Shown here: in pieces, positions 25,801 to 34,388 of the stretch
How the letters are laid out: every line of letters begins with the position of its first letter
How positions within the stretch are numbered: position 1 is the stretch's first letter
Assembly: GCA_016709225.1 (NCBI GenBank)
Contig: JADJEE010000002.1
Location: 372,001 to 436,000, forward strand
DNA: 64,000 nucleotides
Reading direction: 5' to 3'
From: Deltaproteobacteria bacterium
GTDB lineage: Bacteria > Myxococcota_A > Polyangia > Nannocystales > Nannocystaceae
Notes under the pieces: model-generated
What the model was told of the DNA's origin: nothing
Databases searched by the model: none
Seen by the model: only the letters and a program-made list of their open reading frames with translations
Program-made: the position numbers and the translations under genes

Positions 25801-28010
25801 ACGTACTCGAACGACAGGGTCGCTGGACCGACCTCGCGCACGAGCTGCAGCACCAGCTCGCGCAGGGCGGGCCGCCCGACGCGGCGACCTCCGCTGCTCG
25901 ACTCGCGCTACTGGGACGTCTCGCCCGCCTGCAGCGCGAGGTGCTCGGCGACGAGGATGCCGCCGCGGCGACCTACGAGCTGCTCGCGAGCGCGGGTGCC
26001 CTACCCGACGAAGGCTTGGCCTGCCTCGCCCACGCCCACCGCCGGCACCGCCGCTTCGACGATCTGGTGCGCGTGCTCGATCTTCGAGCGTCGGCGTTGC
26101 GAGACGATCCGACGCGCTGGGCCGCAGTGCGGCTGCGCGTCGCCGAGCTGCTGGACGGCCCGCTCGCCCGTCCCCATGACGCGATTGCGCCCTACCTCGA
26201 CGCGTTCCTCTCGGATCCCGACGGCCACCGCGAGGTCGGTCGGCGGTTGCGCGTGCTGCTGGCGGGGGTCGCGACGCCCGAACGCGTGGTCGCACGGCTG
26301 CAGGCGCAGGCGGTCGATCGCGACGAGGGCCGCCGCGCCGAGCTCGAGACGTTGACCGCCGATGTGCTCGCGCACCACCCCGAGCACGCCTCGGCCGCCG
26401 TCGAGCACTACCTGGCGGCGCTCGAGCTCGCGCCGCGGACCGCAGGAGCGATCGAGGGTCTCGCGCGGATCGAGCTGCGCCGCGGCGCACTCGACATCGC
26501 GCTCGCCTACGTGCGCGAGGGGCTGCAGCACCCCGGCATCGCGCCGACGGTGCGGGCCGAGCTCGCCACCCTCGCAGCCCGCTCGCTGGCGCGCCGCGAT
26601 CGCGACGAAGAGGCGCTCGCGTTGCTGTCGGCGGCGCTGCGCGACGCCCCCGATCACCCGCACGCCCTGCTCGAGCTGGCGAGCATCCACGAGCGGGCCG
26701 GTCGCAGCGTCGAGCTCGGCGTCGTGCTCGCACACCTGCGCGAGCTCAACCTGCCGGCCTCGTTGCGCGCGCAGACCCACCACCGGCACGCCATCGCACT
26801 GCGCGATCGCTGGCGCCGGCAGCCCCGCGGGCCCGAGGCCGAGGTCGCGCTCGAGGACGCCCTCGCGGCGCTGCAGTCGGATCCCACCCACCCCGGCGCG
26901 CGCCAGATCCTCTTCGAGCTCGCGCGACTGCGCGACGAGTGGACGCTGGTGGTGCCCGCACTCGAGGCGGCCCTGCGCACGCTCGGGCCGGGCCCGGCGC
27001 GCGCGCGCATCGAGCTCGAGCTCGGCGAGCTCGCGCTCGAGCACGGTGATGCCGTCGGCGCCTGCCAGCGACTGGCGGCGGCGGTCGTCGAGATCGACGA
27101 CGACGAGGTCGAGCGGCGCGCCACCCTCCTGGCGCTGCGCCTGCCACAGCCGCAGCAAGCAGCCGATCAGCTCGCGAGCACGCCACCGACCACCCGCGCG
27201 CTCGACCCCGACGCGCGCGCGCGCATCGATCGATTGCTGCTGCGGCTGCGCGAGGCCGGCCGCAGCGTCGCCGAGAACGACGACGAGCTGATGGCGGAGC
27301 TCGAGCGCCATCGGCAGCGCGCCCAGGCCACCGGCGGCACTGCGGCACGCCCGGCCTGGCTGGCCGCCGCCAAGGTCGCGTGGCACCGCCTCGGCGATGC
27401 CGAGCGGGCCGCCGAGGCACTGCTGCACGCGCTCGGTCCCGACTGCGACGACGACGAGCTGCCGCCGCTGCTCGGCGACGTCGTGCTCTCGTGCGCACAG
27501 CCCCTTCAGGAGCACGTGTTCGCCGCGCTGGCGGCGATCCCCGAGACCCGCATCGGCCCGGCGCTGCGACTGGAGCGGGCCAGCCTCGCCCGCCTGCTCG
27601 GGCGCACTGCCGAAGCGCTCGAGGATCTCGCACACCTGTCCAACTCGGGCGACCGCGATCTCCGACGCCGCGCGCTCGCCCAGCTCGATCACGTGCTCGC
27701 CGAGGTCGCCGCACCGGAGGATCGCGTGGGGTACTGCGGGCTCGCCTCGCCGAGCTCGCGATGGACGACGCGCCCGAGCTCGCCGACGTCGCCGCCGAGC
27801 TGGCCGCGCTCGAGTACGGCGGCGGCGATGTCACGCGCGCGTTGTCGACCTGCCGAGCCGGCCTCCGCATCGAGCCGCAGCACCGCAGTCTGCTGCGCCT
27901 GCAGGTCGAGCTCCTCGATCACCACGACATGCCGGGCGAGCTCGCATCGGCGTTGGTGCGCTACGCCGAGGTCTGCGCCTCACCGCGCGAGCGAGCCCGC
28001 AACTACGTGA
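22815..28010 (+). CDS. Giant TPR-repeat protein, frame broken near 27731
   Basis: Cytoplasmic-looking protein of unknown function beginning MSETQRPQPSIGNLLGLSLM, three bases after the PpiD-like gene. Residues 1 to about 230 form a non-repeat domain (PGVQFPLEGPLSASRFRHRR, WAWFGTSLRVGGAGRCLALT). From about 250 onward the protein is nearly all helical repeats of TPR type, Ala/Arg/Glu/Leu-rich and without a signal peptide. Coding quality is good up to codon 1639 (27731). The remaining 92 codons to the stop at 28010 have the Ser/Arg/Pro/Thr make-up of a wrong frame. The real continuation lies in the -1 frame to 29254. The intact product would be about 2,146 residues. Scaffold or adaptor roles are typical for TPR giants, but none is shown. 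Confidence 0.75.
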   Translation: MSETQRPQPSIGNLLGLSLMLRDHRALLAVERRTLAPGVHLVDYEAVVPGVQFPLEGPLSASRFRHRRCAVQRMGLEVERHSVQAWLTARLLGRVVAGIRVETVEFEPAVTLREGDRPAPWIAIGGRGHAGAWAWFGTSLRVGGAGRCLALTPGHRWVFGRHHPGDDALWLALARALDPTRRGDQSEIRLDPAMEALRLPFVRAGWKLPALERLTLEHAVLDERRASAAWRSGATAPAPTPTPSADDPVPALCARVRAALVDHQATRACDAVDEVIEATRGLPMAQHAALRWAGELAAPLPGRRLAYLRARLRLRPTDRDANRRLVAALRAHGDHEELERHVRVWSQVLQGPAQRLRCALALTYAHAATGAFAQARAQLAACSHEPATPLLTAELARAHAFANLDDPPLALRTMTEATAQARPRARAQGFVDLGHAWLAVRNDAAAWSAVVAAIESGGGPAWAELAAELLDRSVPDATTHARLAAAAHELGDAELHRRLAAMADAQGDVHGALAHQWAAVQGAATHEDARVALDVYFAYAQVDLHHLAGIAAAATRPEVVAACERMLAVRPDHLASICVIAAASDDPDRIAALDAHVLALHGDDARAVPSWVRAAERAHAAGDHGAALALVDRVSAQPIRDEVDARWHERLARVADAIATIDPVARAHATIAALGHREHADAVITLAVALGRERDDGATALLVDALERLGAAAVAIERLRIRADDATDADERLRLRRRTAALLAAAGALDAAIDELTVARDEAPHDAAGWLALLELCFAEGALARAIAVVREMLSQLPMGDDAYAAAAARGVDAALALGDHAVAIELLDDVLARMPEHAATRARRQDVLATAVEPERRASLLANIAQRHTGAARIEALDERAHLLAEQLDRPDEAIADLARAIEEAPQRSDLAERLAGLYEQRERWNELSTLLRSTFARQRGTQRLHTLRRLAALLRDHLGDAPRAEQALRLAMELADGELADAAVADELRLELADVLERQGRWTDLAHELQHQLAQGGPPDAATSAARLALLGRLARLQREVLGDEDAAAATYELLASAGALPDEGLACLAHAHRRHRRFDDLVRVLDLRASALRDDPTRWAAVRLRVAELLDGPLARPHDAIAPYLDAFLSDPDGHREVGRRLRVLLAGVATPERVVARLQAQAVDRDEGRRAELETLTADVLAHHPEHASAAVEHYLAALELAPRTAGAIEGLARIELRRGALDIALAYVREGLQHPGIAPTVRAELATLAARSLARRDRDEEALALLSAALRDAPDHPHALLELASIHERAGRSVELGVVLAHLRELNLPASLRAQTHHRHAIALRDRWRRQPRGPEAEVALEDALAALQSDPTHPGARQILFELARLRDEWTLVVPALEAALRTLGPGPARARIELELGELALEHGDAVGACQRLAAAVVEIDDDEVERRATLLALRLPQPQQAADQLASTPPTTRALDPDARARIDRLLLRLREAGRSVAENDDELMAELERHRQRAQATGGTAARPAWLAAAKVAWHRLGDAERAAEALLHALGPDCDDDELPPLLGDVVLSCAQPLQEHVFAALAAIPETRIGPALRLERASLARLLGRTAEALEDLAHLSNSGDRDLRRRALAQLDHVLAEVAAPEDRVGYCGLASPSSRWTTRPSSPTSPPSWPRSSTAAAMSRARCRPAEPASASSRSTAVCCACRSSSSITTTCRASSHRRWCATPRSAPHRASEPATT
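27726..27734 (+). other. Frame break in the giant TPR gene at a G run
   Basis: The sequence is GTG GGG TAC in the upstream frame. The downstream coding frame reads GTA CTG CGG from 27731. One extra G in the run 27728-27731 would join them as V-G-V-L-R-A-R-L-A-E-L. Equally, a tRNA on GGG (27729-27731) could slip back one base and re-pair with GGG (27728-27730). Error, mutation and programmed slippage cannot be told apart here. Confidence 0.7.
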
Positions 28011-29254
28011 GGGCCGCCCGCATCGCGCTCGACCGCGGCGCGACCGCCCACACGCCGAGCCAACGCGAGTCGGCTGCGGCCTCCGCCGCCGACCTGCTGG
28101 CGCGCGCGCGCGAGGCCGACCCGGACGATCTTGCCGCACGCACGCTCGCACTGCCGCTGGCGTTCGCGGCCGGCCGCGGCGCCGAGCTCGACAGCATCGG
28201 CGCATGGCTGCAAGCCCACGGTCGCGAACGCGATCCGGTGATGATCTTCGCCGCGCTGCACGAGGTCTACGCACACGGCCGCGACACGTGGGTCCGTGCG
28301 CTCGGCCGCATCGACGCGGTGCACGTGGCGCGTGTGCTGCTGCCGTCGCTGCGCCAGCTGGCGAGCGAGCTCGCGGTCCGCGGACCACTCGACCGCATGC
28401 CGCCGCTGCTGGCCGCCGCGGCCGCGTTGGTCGGAGGACCGCTGGGTCTGTTCGAGGCCGCGCAGCGCTGGGCCGCCGACCGACCGCTGCAATCGGGGCT
28501 CGCGTGGTTGTTGGCCCAGCTGCACGAGCGTCACGGCGACGCCCAGATCGCGCAGCGGCTCACCCACGTGGCGGCGTTCCTCGCCGGTCGCGGTGCGCTG
28601 GCCGACACGTTGCCGCCGGCGATCCGATTCGGCGAGGTCCACGACGACGACGATGCCGGCTGGCTCGGGGGACACGCCGGCATCCGTGCGGCGCTCGCCG
28701 CCATGGCGGCGCTCGACACCGTGCCGGCCCGCCGACTCCCGCGGCGCCCGGAGTGGACCGACGACGAGCAGCGCTTTCGCGAGTGCCACGCCCAGGTCGG
28801 CCACGACTCCGGCCTCGCGTCGCTGCTGGCCGACGACGAGGATACCTTCGCCGATCGGCTCGACGCGCTCGCGACCCTGGCGAACCCGGCCCACGCGACC
28901 ACCGGCGTGCGCGCCCGTCGGTTTGCGGACGTCCTCGCCGCGCGGCCCGTCGCCCTGCATGCCGTCACGCGCGTGGCGATGCTCGGCGAGCTGGAGCATT
29001 GGCTCGCAACACCCGAGCGCCTGCACCAGCTGCGCGGCGAGCTGTCCCTGCGTTGGTGGGTGACCTCGATCCGCACCTGCGAGGAGCTTCGCGGCGCGCT
29101 GCGGACCCTCGCGGAAGAGGTCGGTGCGCGACAAGGCACCGAGCTCGACGCCGTCGCGACCCTGCGCAGCGACCGGGCCGAGCGCCTGCTGCGGGCGCTG
29201 GGCCTGCCGGGTGCCGCCATCGCGAGCCCACGGCCGGCGGACCCGCGCGGCTGA
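27761..29254 (+). CDS. C-terminal part of the giant TPR protein in the -1 frame
   Basis: Continuation of the TPR protein. Good coding sequence begins at 27731 and the first ATG is at 27761 (MDDAPELADVAAELAALEYG), which would give 497 residues if translated separately. No ribosome site precedes that ATG, which argues for it being the tail of the upstream gene. Content is helical TPR-like repeats (LEYGGGDVTRALSTCRAGLR, LLVQVEL-type turns), then a less repetitive C-terminal region (about 250-497) with AIRFGEVHDDDDAGWLGGHA and FADRLDALATLANPAH. It has no membrane segment and no recognised enzyme domain. The gene for another TPR protein starts 118 bases later. Confidence 0.65.
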   Translation: MDDAPELADVAAELAALEYGGGDVTRALSTCRAGLRIEPQHRSLLRLQVELLDHHDMPGELASALVRYAEVCASPRERARNYVRAARIALDRGATAHTPSQRESAAASAADLLARAREADPDDLAARTLALPLAFAAGRGAELDSIGAWLQAHGRERDPVMIFAALHEVYAHGRDTWVRALGRIDAVHVARVLLPSLRQLASELAVRGPLDRMPPLLAAAAALVGGPLGLFEAAQRWAADRPLQSGLAWLLAQLHERHGDAQIAQRLTHVAAFLAGRGALADTLPPAIRFGEVHDDDDAGWLGGHAGIRAALAAMAALDTVPARRLPRRPEWTDDEQRFRECHAQVGHDSGLASLLADDEDTFADRLDALATLANPAHATTGVRARRFADVLAARPVALHAVTRVAMLGELEHWLATPERLHQLRGELSLRWWVTSIRTCEELRGALRTLAEEVGARQGTELDAVATLRSDRAERLLRALGLPGAAIASPRPADPRG

Positions 29255-29372
29255 TCGCGTGATCGTGAGCGCCGACGCGGGGCCGTCGCCGGCGCGGGTT
29301 TGCCGATCGCCGCGGGGATCTGCGAAACTAGCGACGACCGTCTTGCGCCCCGGCGCGAGCGGGGAGCCGATC

Positions 29373-30737
29373 ATGCGCAAACCACTCCCCCCCGATCCGC
29401 ACACCGGTCGCGCGGCCGTCGTGCTCGCAGGGCTGCTCGGTGGCAGCGCGATGGTCGCGTACGCCGCCAACACGCCGCGCCCGGCCGCCAGCATCGAGGC
29501 CCACGCGCCCGCGGTGAGGGTCAGCGCGGGTCTCGGCGAGCTGGTCGCGCGGGCCCAGACCGCCCGCGAGAGCCTCGACCTCGACGCGCTCGAGCGCGCG
29601 GCCGAGGAGCTCGAGCAATTCGCCGAGCAGACCACGCTTGCGACCAAGGCCAACACCGCCCGCCTCGAGCTGGTCGAGATCCACGCCGCACTCGCACTCG
29701 AGGCGGCCGTGCGCGCGCGCTTCGACGATGAGGGTCGCGACGCGGCGCTGCACCGCGTCGGCCGCGAGGTGACCCGCACCCGCGCGCTCGCCGACGGCCT
29801 GTCCGACGCATCGATCGATCGCGCCCGCCTCGACGCCGCGCTCGCCCGCGCCGAGCTGGCCTCGGGTGCCGACCTCACCCAGAGCCACCCCGTCGTGCTG
29901 ATGCCGACCTTCCGCGATCCCGAGCTGCGCGCGGCCGCGATCGCGGTGCCGCTGTGGCGCGACCTCGACGAGCCCGTCGCGGCCGAGCTCGCCCACGAGA
30001 TCACCAACCAGCTGCGCACGTGCGAGCGGCAGACCACGCTCGTGCGCCTGCTGACCGCCCGCGCCATCGCGCACGAGGGTGACACCGCGGCAGCCCGCGA
30101 CATCGTCGACGGCGTACTGCGCGAGATCCCACGTCAACCGCTGGCCAAAGCGATGCAGCGTCGCTTGCTCCGCAACGACGCTGCGGTGGTGGCGATGGCA
30201 GAGACCGACGGCGGCCCGACCACCGCGCCGCCGCCCCCGAGCGAGCCGTCGCCGCGCGCTCCCGTCGAGCCCACGCCCGACGACGACGCGCCCTCGCCGG
30301 TCGCCGTGTCGAACCCGACACCGAGCAAGCCCACGCCCGCGACGCCGAGCAAGCCGACCGCCGCCAAGCCGGACGCGACCAAGAAGAAGACCTACGACAC
30401 CCTGCTCGACGAGGGCTGCAAGCTGGTGCGCTCGGGCAACGCCGACGCCGGCTTCGAGAAGCTCAAGCAAGCCTTCGATCTGAACCCCAACGCGGTCGCG
30501 GTCACGGTGTGCATGGCCGAGGCCCACCACGCGCTCGGCCGCGACGCCTCGGCGCGCGCGCTGTGTGAACGTGCGCTCCGCAAGTCGCCTGGCGACCGAC
30601 GAGCGCGGCTGCTGGCGGCCGAGCTCGAGCTGGCGCGCGGCAACGAGTCGGCCGCGCTCGAGCACTATCGACGCATCCTGCAGAACTACCCCGACGACGC
30701 GAAGGCCAAGGCGTTCGTCGAGTCGCACGGCGGCTGA
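29373..30737 (+). CDS. Exported or anchored TPR protein with Pro-rich linker
   Basis: A 454-residue protein starting MRKPLPPDPHTGRAAVVLAG, with one hydrophobic segment (about 14-31) that is either a signal peptide (ending near AYAAN) or an anchor. Residues 45-275 are helical and Ala/Glu/Arg-rich. A Pro/Thr/Lys linker follows at about 285-340 (PSKPTPATPSKPTAAKP). The C-terminal TPR motifs then come, YDTLLDEGCKLVRSGNADAG and LNPNAVAVTVCMAEAHHALG, to the end. GGGGAG eight bases upstream supports the ATG at 29373. It may belong functionally with the giant TPR gene before it. No activity can be assigned. The plus-strand run ends here, facing the receptor genes. Confidence 0.75.
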   Translation: MRKPLPPDPHTGRAAVVLAGLLGGSAMVAYAANTPRPAASIEAHAPAVRVSAGLGELVARAQTARESLDLDALERAAEELEQFAEQTTLATKANTARLELVEIHAALALEAAVRARFDDEGRDAALHRVGREVTRTRALADGLSDASIDRARLDAALARAELASGADLTQSHPVVLMPTFRDPELRAAAIAVPLWRDLDEPVAAELAHEITNQLRTCERQTTLVRLLTARAIAHEGDTAAARDIVDGVLREIPRQPLAKAMQRRLLRNDAAVVAMAETDGGPTTAPPPPSEPSPRAPVEPTPDDDAPSPVAVSNPTPSKPTPATPSKPTAAKPDATKKKTYDTLLDEGCKLVRSGNADAGFEKLKQAFDLNPNAVAVTVCMAEAHHALGRDASARALCERALRKSPGDRRARLLAAELELARGNESAALEHYRRILQNYPDDAKAKAFVESHGG

Positions 30738-30778
30738 GGACCCGCCCTCGCCGGTGCCGCGCGAACCCGGCGAGACCG

Positions 30779-30838
30779 CTAGTACCTCGACACAGCGATT
30801 GTGACGGGCCATGACACCGCCCTGTGTCGAGGTACTAG
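30779..30838. repeat. 60-bp internally deleted copy of the MITE-like element
   Basis: Begins and ends with CTAGTACCTCGACACAG in inverted orientation (17-bp perfect arms). Its first 47 bases match the inverse of the right end of the 11165-11332 element at 45 positions, then it jumps to the opposite terminus. CCCTG is present at both breakpoints in the longer copy. As RNA it would form a strong hairpin between two convergent genes, and its outer CTAG supplies the TAG stop codon (30835-30837) of the minus-strand receptor gene. Confidence 0.75.
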
Positions 30839-33800
30839 AACCTCACGATGACGTCGATCTGTGCGGCCGTGGGGTTCTGGAACGCGGTCTGGACGCCATA
30901 GTTGCCCTGCCGCGCGATGATCTCGCGCTGGAAGAACTGCGTGGGCTGCCCCGCGCTCTGGACCTTGGTGTGCTTCACGTCGCCGAGGTCACCCCCGGGC
31001 ACCGCGCGGGTGTTGCTGAAGGAGTAGTTCTCGTCGACCCGCAGCGGCGCCTTCGCGTTGGTCACGTTGAACCACCGCACCGCGACCTCCAGCTCGACGT
31101 CCTTGCCGATGGGGTAGCCGTAGCCGATGTTGAGGTTCCAGCTGTAGTTGCCGGGCACGCTGCCGCCCGCGCCACGGGGCAGCACGTAGACCGCGGTCGG
31201 GCCGTAGCGCCCGTTCGAGCCCTTGAGCGAGATCGGGTAGCCCGATTGATAGCGGAAGCTGGTCCCGAGCGTGAGCCGGCCGGCCTCCTGCAGGTCGAAG
31301 CTGTAGTAGCCGTCGACGCGAAAGCGATGCGGAGTATTGGTCGACAGCGCGCCGAAGCTGTTCCGAACCAGCTCCGGCAGGTCGTACTGCGAGCTGGCGC
31401 CGAGGTTGATCGCGCCGGTCAGCGGATCGACGAAGCCATCGTAGTTGCCGATCAGGCGGCTGTAGGTGTAGCTGGCGTTGACCATCCAGTTCTTCGCGAA
31501 GCGCTTTCGGACCTCGAACGTGAACGCGTCGTAGTTGCGCCGCGGTCGCGTGAAGAGGGTCCCGACCTTGCCGTACGCGTCGACCAGGAACTTGCAGCGC
31601 TGCAGGTCGCGGGCGACCTGCGGCCGCGCCTCGTCGTCGTTCGTGAGGCCCTGCAGCTGCTGATCGAGCTCGTCGCAGTGACTGTTCTGGGCTGCGATGT
31701 CCTCGGCCGACACGGCAACGCCGGGGTTGGCAATGATGAAGTTGTTGCCGCCGTCGGGCGAGATGTCCTCGACCGCGCGCCCCAGGCCGTTGTGAAGCCA
31801 GCGCACACCGAGCGTGAGGTCCTCGATCACCTCCTGCTCGTAGCCGATCTGGAACTGCTGGTTGTACTGGCCCTTGAGTCGCGGGACGACGGCGCCCGGC
31901 GTGAGGCCGGTCGTGAAGTCGTTGAAGTCGGTGCAGTACTCGGTCGGTTGGCCGTCGACCTCGCGGGGATGGCCGTCGCTGCTGCTGCGCCCGAGGCAGT
32001 CCGAGTTGCGATAGGTCCGTCCGACCTGCACCAGACCACCGAACACCCGCGAGTTCAGCTGCAACGGGAGCGGCTGGTAGAACCACCCGTAGCTGGCGTA
32101 GAGCCGACTGCGCCCCTCCTCGGTCCAGTCGTAGCTGATGCCCACGCGCGGCGCGACGTTGTCCCAGACGAACACCGCCCGCCGTCCCAACACGTCGCGC
32201 ATGTCCTGCAGCTCCCAACGCACGCCCGCGCTGAGGTAGAGATTGGGCAGGATCGACCACTTGTCCTGCAGATACACCGCGTAGTTCTGCGTCGAGACCC
32301 GCGCGCGGTAGGCATCGACGCGCACGCCCGCGCCGATCGGCGAGGCCAACGCCCGCAGCTCGCCCTGCTCCTCGCGGATGCGGCCGTAGCCGCGGGAGTA
32401 GCGATTCTCGGGGTTGTCGGTGTTGACGCGGATCAGACGGTGGTTGTCGACGCGCTCTGCGTTGGTGATCTCGTACCTGTCGCGGCTGCGGTCGTAGCAC
32501 CACTCACCGCCGTCGCCTTCGAAGCCCTGACCGGCGCAACCGCCGTAGAAGTCGTTGTCGTTGCGGCCCGAGTACTGCTCGACGTCGCGCGAGACCAGGT
32601 GCTCGACCTTGCCGCCGTACTTGAGCTGGTGAGCACCAGCGGCCGAGAAGAAGTGGGTCAGCGAGAGCGAGCCCTCGACGCGACGCTGGCGCGAGCTGCC
32701 GTAGGGCCCGATGCCACCCGACAGCCACTGCCGCACCGGGCACGTCAGGCCCGGCAGGTCGGCCGAGTTGCAGGCTTGGTCGAGCTTCTGCTGCCCGATG
32801 AGGTCGAGGCGGTTCTCCTGGTCGAGGAGCTTGAACAGGCTCGCGCCCTGGGTGTCGGTCTGTTGCGTGATGGGCTGGTCGCGCAGCTCGGGGTGATCGA
32901 GCTTCCACGCCTGCTGGCTCATGAATTCGCCGTAGCCGACCGCGCCGTCGATCTCGAGCGTGTCGTTGGCGACGCGCCCGTGGTACTCGCCGCCGACCGT
33001 GGTCGCGTTGCCGCGATCCCAGCCGAAGGTGCCGTCGACGACGCCGTTGGCGACCAGCGACCCGCCGCCGAGGGGGTCGGTGCTGAAGGTGGTGCCGAAC
33101 GATGCCGGGTCGTAGTTGGCGTTGGGCGCCCGACGAAATGCCCGGCGCTGGAAGCTCGGCTGACCGGTCACGGTGAACTCGAGGCGGTGCTTGGGCGTGA
33201 TGACCCAGTCCAGCCCGCCGAAGAACTGCGGCGTCGCGATGCCGGTCTTGAACTTCTCCTCCGCGAACTTCTCGGTCGCGATGTAGTCGCCACCGGCGAC
33301 GCAGTCGAACGCGCCGTTCTCCTGGGGGCAGTCCTCGTAGCCGCCCGAGCCGTCCTTGTCGACGCGGTGGTGGAAGCTCTGGATGAGCGAGCCGCGCCCG
33401 CCGGTCATGAGGATGCCGCCAGACCAGAACAGCTTGTCCTTCACGATCGGACCCGACATGCGCAGCACGCCGGTCATCTGGTAGTCGGGCACCTCGATCG
33501 CGCGCACGGCGTTGTCGGTGGCGACGATGAAGCGCGGCTTGGCCAGTCGCGGTGTGAAGGTGAAGCGGGCCTGGCCGCGAAATCGGTTGCCGCCCGAGAC
33601 CCGGCGCGCACGCACCTGACCGGTCGACGCGTCGCCATACTCCGCGTCGTAGCCGGCCTCGAGCACCTCGACCTCCTCGAGGAAGTCCTGCACGAGGCCC
33701 GACGCGACCGTGCTGAAGCGCGGGCTGTTGAGCGAGGTGCTGCCGAGCGAGAACTTCACCTCCGCCGGCGTGCCACCGGCGAGCGCGACCCCGCCCGGCA

Positions 33801-34302
33801 CCCGTGTGCCCGTCGGTGCGACCTCGACGACATCGGTGAAGTCACGGTTCGCGCTGACCGGGGTCTTGCCCCAGTGGACCATGTCGAACTTGCCGCCACT
33901 GGCCTGGCTCGACGGATCGACCATCGGCTTCACGATGACGGTTCGCTTGAAGCGATCGGCGGGATCGATCGCGAAGTTGGCCTTGAACCTCGCGGCCCGC
34001 GGCAGCGGGAATTTCTTCTCCACGCTGGCGTCGTCGTGCAGCACCGTCACCCGGTAGGGACCCGCCGGCAGGCCCTCGACGCTGTAGAAGCCCTGGTCGT
34101 TGGTGTACCGCTCGATGCTGGCCTGCAGGCAGGTGCACTCGACGATGACCAGCGCGCCCTTGATGGGCTCGTGGGTCTTCTGGTTGGTGACGGCGCCGAC
34201 GATGCGCGCGTCATCGGCCGCCTCGGCGGTCGCAGCCGCGCCAATCGACGCGAGCGTGGCGAGCATGCTCCACCACGCACGAACTCCAAGTGTTGCACTC
34301 AC
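30835..34302 (-). CDS. Oar-like TonB-dependent outer-membrane receptor (copy 1)
   Basis: A 1,155-residue outer-membrane protein. A signal peptide (to about residue 28) is followed by a carboxypeptidase-regulatory-like beta domain (33-112: RIVGAVTNQKTHEPIKGALV, NDQGFYSVEGLPAGPYRVTV). Then come a plug-like region (DFLEEVEVLEAGYDAEYGDA, GQVRARRVSGGNRFRG) and a large beta barrel ending in Phe (VIVRF), the usual assembly signal. This layout matches Oar proteins of myxobacteria. Several cysteine pairs (ECTCLQ, CNSADLPGLTC) and DKDGSGGYE, a calcium-loop-like stretch, are shared with the neighbouring paralog. The start is GTG at 34302, with ATG at 34266 possible. No TonB box was identified; the substrate is unknown. 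Confidence 0.88.
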   Translation of the reverse strand: MSATLGVRAWWSMLATLASIGAAATAEAADDARIVGAVTNQKTHEPIKGALVIVECTCLQASIERYTNDQGFYSVEGLPAGPYRVTVLHDDASVEKKFPLPRAARFKANFAIDPADRFKRTVIVKPMVDPSSQASGGKFDMVHWGKTPVSANRDFTDVVEVAPTGTRVPGGVALAGGTPAEVKFSLGSTSLNSPRFSTVASGLVQDFLEEVEVLEAGYDAEYGDASTGQVRARRVSGGNRFRGQARFTFTPRLAKPRFIVATDNAVRAIEVPDYQMTGVLRMSGPIVKDKLFWSGGILMTGGRGSLIQSFHHRVDKDGSGGYEDCPQENGAFDCVAGGDYIATEKFAEEKFKTGIATPQFFGGLDWVITPKHRLEFTVTGQPSFQRRAFRRAPNANYDPASFGTTFSTDPLGGGSLVANGVVDGTFGWDRGNATTVGGEYHGRVANDTLEIDGAVGYGEFMSQQAWKLDHPELRDQPITQQTDTQGASLFKLLDQENRLDLIGQQKLDQACNSADLPGLTCPVRQWLSGGIGPYGSSRQRRVEGSLSLTHFFSAAGAHQLKYGGKVEHLVSRDVEQYSGRNDNDFYGGCAGQGFEGDGGEWCYDRSRDRYEITNAERVDNHRLIRVNTDNPENRYSRGYGRIREEQGELRALASPIGAGVRVDAYRARVSTQNYAVYLQDKWSILPNLYLSAGVRWELQDMRDVLGRRAVFVWDNVAPRVGISYDWTEEGRSRLYASYGWFYQPLPLQLNSRVFGGLVQVGRTYRNSDCLGRSSSDGHPREVDGQPTEYCTDFNDFTTGLTPGAVVPRLKGQYNQQFQIGYEQEVIEDLTLGVRWLHNGLGRAVEDISPDGGNNFIIANPGVAVSAEDIAAQNSHCDELDQQLQGLTNDDEARPQVARDLQRCKFLVDAYGKVGTLFTRPRRNYDAFTFEVRKRFAKNWMVNASYTYSRLIGNYDGFVDPLTGAINLGASSQYDLPELVRNSFGALSTNTPHRFRVDGYYSFDLQEAGRLTLGTSFRYQSGYPISLKGSNGRYGPTAVYVLPRGAGGSVPGNYSWNLNIGYGYPIGKDVELEVAVRWFNVTNAKAPLRVDENYSFSNTRAVPGGDLGDVKHTKVQSAGQPTQFFQREIIARQGNYGVQTAFQNPTAAQIDVIVRF

Positions 34303-34333
34303 GTCGGAGGCAACAGGCCCCCGCCAAACGACT

Positions 34334-34371
34334 TACGGCGAGCCATCCCGCATGGGGGACAGCTCGCCGTA
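34334..34371. terminator. Hairpin between the two receptor genes
   Basis: TACGGCGAGC (34334-34343) and GCTCGCCGTA (34362-34371) form a perfect 10-bp stem around an 18-base loop that can itself pair (TCCC with GGGA). It lies 18 bases past the stop of the upstream receptor gene and 32 bases before the start of the downstream one. There is no T-run. It could attenuate or process the transcript between the paralogs. Confidence 0.5.
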
Positions 34372-34388
34372 GCGTGGACCCGCCCGTC

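Noticed and set aside
27732..28010. Last 92 codons of the giant TPR frame as true C-terminus
   Set aside because: Composition switches abruptly to Ser/Arg/Pro/Thr shadow type while the -1 frame carries normal TPR-like sequence.
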